Assembly (NCBI RefSeq): GCF_024713945.1
Contig: NC_134679.1
Coordinates: 1,245,001-1,309,000 of the forward strand
Origin: Dermatophagoides farinae
Lineage: Eukaryota > Arthropoda > Arachnida > Sarcoptiformes > Pyroglyphidae
Length of the DNA stretch: 64,000 nucleotides
Reading direction: 5' to 3'
The notes beneath the pieces are model-generated. The model searched no databases, had not been told where the DNA came from, and saw only the letters and a list, made by a program, of their open reading frames with translations. Positions 28,760 through 39,779 of this stretch are shown piece after piece; position 1 is the first letter of the stretch; each line of letters starts with the position of its first letter. Made by a program: the position numbers and the translations under genes.

Positions 28760-31755
28760 ATGGCATCCAATCGAAATTCATTCAATCGTTCATCATTGAA
28801 CATTACATCATCATCAGTTTCACAACAACAGCAGCAGCTGCAACAACAACAATCATATAATACAGTACATCCGGTATCATCACCACCTCCACCACCGGTA
28901 TATCAACCACCACAACCAAGTTGGTGGAATACCGGTCTAGCTGGAATTGGTGGTGGCCGTCGTAATTCATATGTGAATGAAGATGTTGAAGATCCATACC
29001 AACAACAACAACAACAACAACAATCAGTACCAAGTATTCAAATTGATCAATCGAATGGTTATATAAATCCATCATCACCAACACATTCTGGTTCTTCACC
29101 AACAAATCAATCATATCATCGTCCACGTGCAAATTCATCAATAACAGCTGCACGTAATAAATTACGTATTATGGCAATGTTAGATGATGTACGAAAAAAA
29201 CGTGAACTTCGTGATCGTCGTAAATCGGATATAATGGCCTATCTTGATGATCTGATCGTACCGGATGATCCAGCAATGGCTAATGCTGCAGCTGGTGCAT
29301 TGAAACTTTATCGTAGAAGATTTTCAATATATCAATTTTTAAATCATCCATCAACAAGTACACCATGGTCAATTACGTATCATGTGATGGTTTTTGTTAT
29401 TGTATTTGTCTGTTTAATATTGACAATTTGTGCAACAATTCAACAGGCACCATTACAGGAAAAAGCAATAAAATCTGTTTATATGCTTGAAAAGGTTGTT
29501 GTTGTTTGGTTTAATATTGAATTCGGTTTAGGTCTTTGGTCTTGTGCTTGTAAAAAACGTTATCGTGGTCTAATGGGTAAAGTTCGTTATCTAACAATAC
29601 CATCCAGATTGATTGATTTTGTCATATTAAGTTTTACAACCATTGTATTGATTGTTAATCCAAGTAAAACTGGCCATGAAGTTTTTGTTGTATCAGCATT
29701 TCGTGGTTTTCATCGTTTTTTTCAAGTAGCACAAGTATTGACATTAAATCGTCCATTAAAACCATGGAAAGTGTTAGCATCGGTTATTTATGATCAACGT
29801 GAACAATTGTTTATTATTTATTATACTGAATTTATTGTTCTTTGTGTATTGGCTTATGTTGCATTTTTAGTTGAAAGAGATACAAATGATAATTTCAATA
29901 GTATTGCCGATGCTATGTGGTGGGCGGTTAGTATTTTGATTCTTATTTTGATTTTGATTCAGATTTTTTTTTCTCAATGCTTCTTCTTCTTCTTCTTCTT
30001 CTTTTTTTTCACCAAAAAAAAAAGATCGTTACACTTTCAACAGTAGGATATGGTGATCGTGTGCCGGTAAGTGAGATTTTTTTTTTTGAATCAAATTTCA
30101 TCAAGCTAGATAAAGACGAAACAAAGAAATGTCATTGTATTCTAGCAAAGTGAAAAGCAACAATTTGATAACAAACAAAAACAAACTAGAAAACAGACAA
30201 AAAAAAATTCGCATCCAAAACTAGCTGCAACCAGTTTTTATTGATGATTGAAAATTAACTTGATTCGATTTTTTTTTCGATTCGTTCCACACAGGTTACA
30301 TGGATTGGTAAAATCATTTCAACAATGTTCACAATATTAGGTGTAGCGATATTTGCATTGCCTGCCGGTATTATTGGCACTGGTTTAGCATTGAAAATTG
30401 AAGAAGTTGAACGGAATAACATACGTAATAGGAAAAAAGTTGCCGCAGCCATTCTTATACAGCGTGCATATCGTTCATGGAAAGCACATCGTACATATGA
30501 ATTGGTATCGAATTTTTTTCGTGAACGTCCAATGCAAATATATAAACAACATGATTATCTATCGATGGCACAAAAATTCATTGCACTAGTACAATTTTTG
30601 GCCGCATTGAATAAATTTCGTGAATTATTGCGACCAGTTGATTGGAAAACCGTCATGCAAAGCTATAGTGATGGTCAAACAGAAGTTTTATTACGTACAA
30701 AATTAGTACAACAATCAATTGAAGAATTATCACGTCGTGTTGAAATGACTGAAAATCGTGTGGCAAATATGTCAATGAAAATTGAAACCAAACAAAATAC
30801 ATTTGAAAGACGTATTGATCATATCAGACAATTGATGGAAAGTTGTCATAGACAATTATTAGCCAATCATTTATTGGTAGAATTATTACGTACAAATAAT
30901 CAACGTTATCATGTTAGTTCAACAATGACCACTGGTAGAAAACATACATCATCTACGGCATTATCAAATCGTGTCATTGGTGGTGGTCAACAACAACAAC
31001 AACAACAACAAACACCATTACAATCAACATTGAATTCGAAACAATCAATAATATTGAATCAACAAGCAGCAGCAACGGCAACAACAACAACAACAACAGT
31101 ACAGAATCGTTCGAAAACAACAACGGCGACAACAACAGCATCAAAATCACTTCAAAAAAATTCAATAACTCAAACATCTATAATCGATAATATTTCGAAT
31201 GAATCAAAGCAACCACCACCAACACCATCACTATTGAATCCGAATAAATCATCAAATAGTAATTTACCAAAATCAACAATAACTAGACCGAATCAATTGA
31301 ATTTGGAAAAATTAAAAAATCTTTATCCAATTGCATCATCCGGTAGTAATACAAGCATTGATGATGATGATAACACTGATAATGATGATGATGATGATGA
31401 TGATTTTTTTAAAACTACCACCACTACGACAACAACAACAACAACAACAGGTCAAACAGCTAATCAATCAAATAATCAAGGAATTAATCGAACATCGATG
31501 ATCAACACTACAAATAATATCGGCACACCAGCACCAGCAACACCAGTAATATCATCATCAGCTGGACCAATTATTTCCGTTCCATCACCATTATTTTCAT
31601 CACAACAACAACAACAACAGAATCGTCAATTAAATAATCATCAAATAATGTCACCATTATTGAATAATTATCATAATAATCAACAGCAACCAAATTTACA
31701 AATAAATCATCATCATCATCATGGTCAATATAGGCCAAGAAGAATGTCATTATAG
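28760..31755 (+). CDS. KCNQ: KCNQ-like voltage-gated potassium channel subunit (copy A)
   Basis: Three exons: 28760-29926, 30025-30066 (42 nt) and 30295-31755, giving 889 residues. After a Gln/Pro-rich N-terminus come S1 (about 206-228), S2 (236-262), S3 (287-302), S4 (AFRGFHRFFQVAQVLTLNR, 313-331), S5 (349-375), a pore helix ending WWA, the filter TVGYGD (395-400) on the 42-nt exon, and S6 with the PAG hinge (IFALPAGIIG). An IQ-type calmodulin site (ILIQRAYRSWKAH, near 455) and a helix-B-like segment (FLAALNKF ... VMQSYSDGQ, about 496-533) then match the KCNQ C-terminal layout, followed by a heptad-like region and a long Gln/Thr/Asn-rich tail. KCNQ channels form tetramers in the plasma membrane and set resting and M-type K+ currents. 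S4 has fewer basic residues than vertebrate KCNQ, so voltage gating may be altered. Family assignment is firm; orthology within KCNQ is open. Confidence 0.92.
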
Positions 31756-32124
31756 CGAATCATCATCATTATCATCATCACATTAATCTGTGGAATTTTT
31801 CTCAAAAATCGTATATCGACATCACCACGGTTTTTTGGTGCATTATTCTTAACCTTGATGTAATCGTCGCCATCATCATCATCATCATCATCATCATTAA
31901 TTTAGGCGCCAGACGGAAATTGATTCTTCTTTTTTTTTGATTTTTTCCGACATTAATTTATTGTGTGTGTGTGTACGTATGTTGTGATCAAATCAAATCG
32001 ATAATTGATTGCAATTATTTGTTGTTCAAAAATATTAAAATTATCATTAAATTAATTAATGATTGAATGGTTATTGCACTAAAATGAAAAATATTTTGTT
32101 ATCATATTGCTGCAGTGATTTCGA

Positions 32125-32130
32125 AATAAA
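32125..32130 (+). terminator. AATAAA signal of KCNQ-like copy A
   Basis: Canonical hexamer 370 bp after the copy A stop codon, on the same strand. It would end this transcript short of the convergent neighbour. Confidence 0.5.
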
Positions 32131-32266
32131 ATCTGAAGTAGTTGATAGTTGATTACAATCGAATGACTGAGTGTTAAGTGTTGTCACTATCGATATTAAC
32201 AATCGATAATAGACATTGACCTTTTTTTTGATGACAGCAAACAAAACAATTTTTTTTTTTTGATAA

Positions 32267-32272
32267 TTTATT
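32267..32272 (-). terminator. AATAAA signal of KCNQ-like copy B
   Basis: Reads AATAAA on the minus strand about 41 bp past the stop codon of copy B. Together with the plus-strand signal at 32125 it leaves roughly 100 bp between the two predicted transcript ends. Confidence 0.55.
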
Positions 32273-32312
32273 GAAATTTTTTTTTCTCATTTTGATGACA
32301 GAATTATTCAAG

Positions 32313-34198
32313 TTAACAATTTAATAATAATTCTTTTAAAAATCTATTCTGTTCACTTAGTTTTTGTTCCATTTGTTCAAGATTTATTTCAAGAATTTCC
32401 AATGTTGATAAATTATTATTATTATTATTATTCGAGGTTTGTTCACTGGTGGTTGATCGATGATGGCCAACCATTTGTTCTAATTGTTGATGAATTTTTT
32501 GTAATATTTCCAATGTATCATTATTTTTAGTCTTATATGATTTCATTGCTGGACGTGGATCCGTATCTGGTATTACGACTGAACAAAATTTTCGTCGTGC
32601 ACGATTCAACAATAATAATTGTATGAATTGTGTAGCGAAAAATTGTTTACGATTCTCAAGTACATGATCAATTTTTTCCCATAATGTTCGATGTGTTCGT
32701 ACTGGTATCGAATTTTCTTGTCCAGTTCGACGCATATGTTCTAACCATACGACCATTTCAAATTGTCGTTGTCGATGTGCAAAACGCCATGCCCGTTGTA
32801 TCAAAGTTGATGCTAACATTTTACGGATTTTACGTTTACGACTCTCTTCCTGTTCTGTTACTTTTAATGCAACAGATGTTGCAATCAAACCACTTGGTAT
32901 GGCAAACAATGCTAAAGCGATCCAAATTCCAATGCCCATTAATGCTTGGCCAGCATAAGTGATTGGAGAAAAATCACCAAAACCAACGGTCAATAATGTA
33001 ATTGATGTTGCATATAATGAATCCATAAGATTACCAATTTTTGTATCCTTTTTATTATGATCATGATCAGGATTTGTTTCGGCTAAAAATATTCCATATG
33101 CCACCAGAAATATTATCAATAAAACCAGATAAAACATGGCGAATAATAAATGTCCACCATCATGAAAAACTTCCAACAGGATACGCCATGGACTATCACG
33201 TTTTTGTACACTAGTCCATTGTATTACATTGAATAGACGATGTAAACCACGTAACATGATTAATGCATAAAGATCTTGTGTAAAATCAATGGGTAATTGT
33301 GGCCATACAAAACAACTTGTGGATAGTATGCCACCAATAACCAATAATATATCGAAAAGATGTGATATACGGCCAAAAAAATATTTAAAAATCCATTGTG
33401 TTACATTAAGATTTTTATATGGAACTTTTGCACGTGATGACCAAAATCGTAATGAAAATTCCATAATGAATTGTATGAAAATTATTAATTCAAAATATGA
33501 TTTAAGACGATGATCTTTTTCATAACGAAAACATTTTTCTTCCCACGTTGTTCTCGACGTGAACATTATCAGACCAAGATAATATAATAAAATGATTGCA
33601 ATGACAAAATGATAATAATATGACCAAATATTAGTTGGATAATTGAGAAAATTGTACACACAAATTCTTGCCCTATAGCTCCATGGTTTTTGTTTGATTT
33701 CTTCTTTATTTTTGGCCGTTTCAATTGCTTTCAATTCAATTTTTGTTCGTGCATCCAATTGTTCGGGTAATTGTACTAATGAATGTAATCTTTTTGTAAT
33801 TGGTTTCTGTAATGTTGTTGGTGGTGATAATGTTTGCATACTACTTGATTCAATCGATTCTGTATTCAAGCTAGATTTTTGATCCAATTTACCTAAAAAA
33901 ATTTTGAAAATTATTTATTTTTTTTCAAAAAAAAAAAAAAAATTTTCCACTTACCACCGATACTGATACTACTATTTGGTCGTTTATTATGATGACGATT
34001 AAACAAACGATGTGGTGTTAATTCTGAAATCGATGTTACTGTCATTTCATTTGCAAAGTGGTTGTCGGTGGTAATAATGTCATGATTATGATCAACATTC
34101 TGTTCATTTTGGTGTTGATCTTCAACGAAGACACCAATGTCTTCGTCATCATTATCATCATTTATGGATTCAATTTCAACAACGTTATCTGGATCCAT
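32313..34198 (-). CDS. KCNQ: KCNQ-like potassium channel subunit (copy B, divergent)
   Basis: Two exons, 34198-33955 and 33892-32313, separated by a 62-bp intron; 607 residues. The first exon encodes an acidic N-terminus. S1-S6 follow: S1 near 172-192, S2 near 214-232, S3 near 258-275, S4 (LRGLHRLFNVIQWTSVQKR) near 295-313, S5 near 330-352. The pore reads TVGFGD (383-388) instead of the usual YG-containing filter, and the S6 hinge is PSG (LFAIPSGLI), not PAG. A conserved IQ-like site (STLIQRAWRF) lies near 443-452. The helix-B region is only weakly recognisable, and the C-terminus has a poly-Asn run and a predicted coiled coil (LEQMEQKLSEQNRFLKELL). S1-S6 match KCNQ and the copy A neighbour. 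The altered filter and hinge suggest changed gating or selectivity, or an auxiliary subunit; that is inference. Confidence 0.88.
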
Positions 34199-34575
34199 TG
34201 AATTCTTTTTTTTTCTGATTGTTGTTAATGTTGCTGATGCTGTTGGTTAATCTACAATGAGCGCACACACACACACACACAAATGATCTCGATACATACA
34301 AATCAATTACCACTTGATCGAACCTTAATCAATCAATATCCATGACAATTTTATTTTATTATTTTGTATATATATAGAGAGAGAGAGAGAGAGAGATAGA
34401 TGGATAAATTATTATCAATTGAAAATTAATTTATATTAGATTTATTGATTGATCAATGGAAAAAAAACATAGAATAAAATGCGACCAGAATGGGTTAATT
34501 GAAAGAATTTTGGATAATAATAATATAGAAAGTAGATGACATAATAGGATATATTATAAAGAATAATTTCAATTT
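34199..34575. other. Intergenic, between ZP gene and KCNQ-like copy B
   Basis: 377 bp containing (CA)n near 34264-34281 and a (GA)n tract at about 34377-34396. It must hold the 3' UTR of the ZP gene (minus-strand AATAAA at 34446-34441) and the promoter of KCNQ-like copy B. Confidence 0.5.
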
Positions 34576-36665
34576 TTAATATCGTTTAACATTTGTTATA
34601 TTACTATTTGGATATCCATGATGATCATCATCGAAACTATAATCAATTTCATGTGTTCGTATTGGACGTAATGAACCTTGTTGTGTAGTGAAATCCGGAT
34701 GATGATGATGATGATGATGTGGATATCGATTACGATCAATTGATTCATTATCCGATTCTGATATACTGCTAATTGATTGTTGTTGTTGAACATTTCTTTT
34801 GGATCTTTTTGGCTGCTGTGGTTGATTATTGGCTGTTGTTGGTATAAATCCTTTATTATCATGATGATGATAATCTGGATTCGAAGTATTATCCGAACGT
34901 AATGTTTCATCACTTGGATATTGTTGCCGTGCATGTTGTAATGAATATCGGGAACCTTGCAATGAATTTGGTGCTGTCCAATCGGCACGATATGGATCAT
35001 AATCATCAAAATCTGTGGGTTCTTTTTCATTTACATCGGTTTTAATGCAACGACATGTTAACGATGAACACATGAATAGATTCAATAATAACATGACCAA
35101 TAACATGATTGCCAAACAAATACATAGTGTAATAAGCCATGGAAAACGCCATTCAGTACATTCTAAATCGGATTGATTTGCGTCCATTAGAGCTGGGATT
35201 TAGAAACAAAAAACAGAGAAAAATAATTAAGAATTTAAGTGATGAATTTTTTTTCTGTTTGTTTACCATCAGAATCGGTTGGTTCACGTATGAAAACCGA
35301 TGTAGATGCAGACACCTGTGAATAAGCATCCAATTCATATTCACGATCATCGTTAGTGGATCCAGTATGTTCACAATCAGGTTCAACACAATTTTCTCTA
35401 CATAATAATGCATCACATTGAAAATGTACTTTTGAATCTTGTGGAAATTTAAACATTTCTGCAATGTATGCTTCACCAATGGCTGAATCATTATAATAGA
35501 ATGGTGTAATTAAATTCGTAATGGCTGGACATCCAGATCGATCAATAAGTTCAACATTATCATTTGATTTAGTGAATACAAAACAATTTTTCATACGTAA
35601 TGTTGTTACACTATCTTTTGGTGAAAGTTCAGCACGAAGTTTATATGGTTGGCCATGTATTAATCGTACAGCTCTTTGTTCGGTATTGGCATCGATTAGT
35701 TTTAGATTCACACGATATGTGCCACCACGAATATTTTGATAACCATTTTGACAGGTAAGATAGAAAAAACGATCTTCCGATAATTCCAATGATTTATGCA
35801 TACGTACAGCTAATCCAACTGATCGTTCACCCTGTTCAATTTGGATCAATTGGGATAAAGAATCTTTTTTGGTTTAAATTTTTCACTAACCTTAAAACGT
35901 TGAACACCACAATAAAGTTCATCATCTGTTTGTGCCAATAAACTAATTTTCAATGTTGTATTGAATGAACCATCACCAATAACCATACATGGTGATTTAC
36001 GATAATCACGTGTATGTGCTACACCATAGAATGGTTGTTGTGATACAATCTGTATGTACATTACGCCACGATCACAACGTGCCGTAACTAATGGACTAAA
36101 TTCATCCGTTATAATTTGTGGTGGTGGTGCCGGTGGTAGTGGCTGTGCTACTTTCAATAAACGTTGTCCATTCTGTAAATTGATAACAAAAACAAAAAAA
36201 AAAGAAAAAAAAAACAGAAATCAGATGAATCGTTTTATAAGTCAAATTCATTGATCTCTCTCTCTCCCATCCCTTTCTCTCATTTTGAATGAAAAAAAAA
36301 TGTATGGTACATTGATAAACAATCAATCAATCAATCAATCGATAGTGTGTGGTTGATTAGCGAAAATTCCAAAACGAAGAGAGAGAGAGAGAGAGAGAAA
36401 AAAAAATTTCAAAACGTTAGCAAAAAGAGATGAATGAGTGTGTAATATCAAGAGAGAGAAAAAAAAACAAAAGAACAAAAAAAATTGAATGGCCTTCAAT
36501 CAATCTATGGGCGAAGATCAATGTTGTTGTATGCAATGAAATCAAACAACAACAACAATTGATGCTGTCGTTGTGGCTTGTTTGTTGTCATCATCATCAT
36601 CATCATCTTCGTGTTCCTATTTTCAAATTGACTTTGAAACATTTGAAATTTATATGAATTGAATT

Positions 36666-36700
<35 letters not shown>

Positions 36701-37544
36701 AAATTGTGGCCACCATAAATGGCTCACGCAAATTTCCAATGTACACATTCACATTAGCACATCAAAATCATCGAGAGAAAAAAAAAGAAAAAGAAAGCAA
36801 AAAAAACATCTGCCCATATTTGTTCATTTTATTTCTTTTTTTGTTGCTGCCTAAAAAAAAGTGAGAGAGAGAAAGGGAGAGAGACTCTAATTTTTAATTT
36901 AATTTCATTTTTTTTTTCATTCAAATATAATAATGACCAGAATCGTAACCAATTCTACTCTATTCATTAGAAAAATAGGAATTTACAAGCCATTGGTACA
37001 TTGTTTTCATTTCTTTTATTTTTTTTTGTTGGTACAAATTTTGATGGCAAAACAAACGAAAACCGATTAATTTTCTTGTTGAAACAAAACAAAAAAAAAC
37101 AACAACAACAAAACTATCACTGTCTATTGCACAAAAACAACAACAACAACAGCAACAAAATTGTGTAATTTGATTCAAGAATAATAAATGAAAAACAAGA
37201 AAGGATTTTTTTTTCTTTCACTATTTAATTTGCTATATGTAGAATATAAAAATAACGACTGTAACGATTGAATAATTAATTGAATTTGTTTTTTTTTTTG
37301 TTATAAATGAATATAAATGAACAACGAAAATGTACATTTTCACTGTTTCGTAATGAAAACAATGACAAATGAATGAACAAAGTTAATTAATTAAATGTGA
37401 TGATGTGAATGATTTGCACATATATAAAATACATACCGTTAATGAATAATGATAATGTGAAGAGATAAATATGATGAAAAGAATTTTTATAAATAAATTA
37501 TTAATATCAATGAAATTCATATTTTTCATGATTATTCTGTTCAT
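34576..37544 (-). CDS. Zona pellucida (ZP) domain transmembrane protein
   Basis: Four exons on the minus strand: 37544-37437, 36172-35891, 35831-35267 and 35192-34576 (introns 1264, 59 and 74 bp); 523 residues. The first exon is purely a signal peptide (hydrophobic IKILFIIFIS, then SLT) ending at a GTATGT donor, in phase with the second exon. A Pro-rich linker precedes a ZP domain (about 69-300) with its typical start CDRGVMYIQI, a KSPCMV segment, DELYCGVQRFK, FYLTCQNG, and the ZP-C part AIGEAYIAEMFKFP with several cysteines (CDALLCRENC). One membrane helix (about 336-360) is followed by a 160-residue cytoplasmic tail with His, Gln and Ser runs. ZP proteins polymerise in the apical extracellular matrix; in arthropods they shape cuticle and attach epidermis to it. 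I see no clear furin site between the ZP domain and the membrane helix. Exon 1 is inferred from phase and splice sites. Confidence 0.85.
36666..36698. repeat. (CA)n microsatellite in ZP-gene intron 1
   Basis: About 33 bp of uninterrupted CA, inside the predicted 1264-bp first intron of the ZP gene. Confidence 0.95.
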
Positions 37545-39779
37545 TTTTGACGATGATGATGATGATGATGATGATCGGAAATTGTGAAATTTTGAATGTT
37601 GAATTGAAATCATAATTTTTCGGGAATGTCACAATTAATTTTGTCACAATAAGATAATAATTATCACATTATAAAAACAATGAAATTTCAAGTTTTTTTT
37701 TGCACTCAATTTTTTTTTTTGACTAGAAAAAATTCACCGAATTTTGATCAACAACCAACAACCCACCAAATCAGGATGAAACATTCATCCACACATAAAC
37801 CATCAGATGAATTTTCAAAGAATCAATAAAATGCCCGAATAAAATGAAATGAAAATTTTTCCCTTTTGGACTTTTGTCGTCGTCGTCGTTGTCGTTGTTG
37901 TTCGATTGCGACAGTCTAAATGACAACAATAATCGACAAAAAACATAGCCGACACAACCACACGCATACACACACACACGTTTTCAATTTGGACATTTAC
38001 AATGAATGCAATAAGGATACGAAATACTTACTTCAGTTACTTATTATTAATGAAAAAGAGAAAGAAAAAAAAAACAAGCACAGGATTGGTTTGATGTGTT
38101 TTTTTTTCTTGGAGAGAGTGTGTGTGGTGTTTTTTTTTGCAGCAACAAACTCTCATGATGATTCCAAGGATTCGGCGTATGATGATGATCATCAGCAGCA
38201 GCGGCAGCAGCTTCCATTCATTGAAAATTTTCAAACATCAAAATGAATAAAAATAAAAGAGAGATGTTTGTGTGTGTGTGTGTGTATTTCGCAACAAATC
38301 GTAAAATGTAAAATCTTTGACCAAGCAAAATGAAAGATTCGATGTTTGTTGTTGGTTTTTTTTCTTTTTGGTTAATTAAAAAAAGATTTTGAGAAACGAA
38401 ACGGAATTATTTATTTATTTTTTTTTTGGTGAATCCAAATTCCAAAATAAATTCTTTTCTTCTTTCTTGGAATTTGTTTTCGTTTTTAATCTGAACATTG
38501 TGATGGACAGTACTGAACTTCCGGTTCGTTTTTGACAAACATGATGATGATGATGATCTATAGTGAAAAAAAATCAAGGTAAAATTAGAATTTTTGTTTT
38601 TTCGGCATAATGAAATATATAATATAAAACTAGAGCTACTGTACTGGATGTATATATATAAATAAAATAATCAACTTTTCTATGGACGCCCACGTCATTT
38701 AAAAAATACACATCCACACACGCACTATGGATTGGAATGTCGAATATGCTGGTGATGTTGGATCATTTTTTTTTTGGAACAAAAATGAAACTAAAAAAGA
38801 TTTCCAATATTAGTGGGTGGGTGTATCCAATCAAGGTTTTTGTTAAAATGAAATGTAACATTGACATGCGACAGGTGACGTATATATAGGATGATTAATA
38901 ATGAATGATGACGATGAAAATATAACCAAAAATTCAATTTTTTTTTATCTTCGACGTTTGCTATGTGTGTGTTTAATAGTGATGTCAAAGTTTACTGGAA
39001 TCACAAAATTCGAAATATTCAATGTCAAAAAAAAAACTGATGATGAAAAATCGAATAGAGTAAAAACGAAACAAGTAGTGCCATCTGATGACATTGGCAT
39101 GAGATATTCATTTCCATTTTCTAAAACCAAAAAAAAAAAAAAAAAAATTATGAAAAGCAATCTTTTTTCGTTTTGATTGATTGATATAGAAAAAATGATC
39201 TCATGGCTAAAATTTTTTTTTTTCAATCATCATCACTAATAATTCATCTCTCTCTCTCTCTCTCTTTCTCTCTGTGTGTGTGTATGTGTACGATCTGCTG
39301 ATTGATTGTGATCAATTTTGATGATGATGATTTTATATATGTCAATTATTAATTGTTGTCGTTGTTGTTGTTGTAGTGGTGGTCGATTTCAATTTCAATA
39401 ATCAAATCATCATTTTATTTATATCAACTATAGCCCAGAGAAAAAAAAAATCGACCAGTTAAAATGCCTGAAACGCGCGTAAACAATATCTAGTCAAATT
39501 TGAATTTCGATATTTCTATAAATCAAAAAGAGTGAAACAAAAAAAATTTTAATTCAAAAATAATAGATAATTGATCAAATTGAAAAAAGAAAATGTTAAT
39601 CAAAAAAATTCATTATCGTTTGATGTTTCAATGAATCAATCAACGCGAATATAAATAATAATTGAAAAAAAAATATTCGGTGGTAAGAATGTTTTCATAT
39701 AATTTTTTTTTGTTTTGTTCATTGTTTTAATCCATTAAATTTGATTTTGTTTTTTTCTTTAAAAAGTTTCGACGATATA
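37545..39779. other. Divergent intergenic region between ZP gene and CCCH gene
   Basis: About 2.2 kb, AT-rich, with (GT), (CA), (TC) and (GTT) tracts. Promoters of the minus-strand ZP gene and the plus-strand CCCH gene should lie here. A candidate 5' UTR acceptor for the CCCH gene ends at 39766. No convincing exon otherwise. Confidence 0.45.

Larger units (their letters stand above)
31756..32312. other. Shared convergent 3' intergenic region
   Basis: 557 bp between the stop codons of the two convergent KCNQ-like genes. It contains (CAT)n, a (GT)n tract near 31963-31975, and both polyadenylation signals. No coding signal. Confidence 0.6.

Noticed and set aside
34596-35030. Long minus-strand frame rich in Ile/His overlapping the ZP gene tail
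   Set aside because: An out-of-frame reading of the ZP last exon. The ZP frame has the membrane helix and splice phase.
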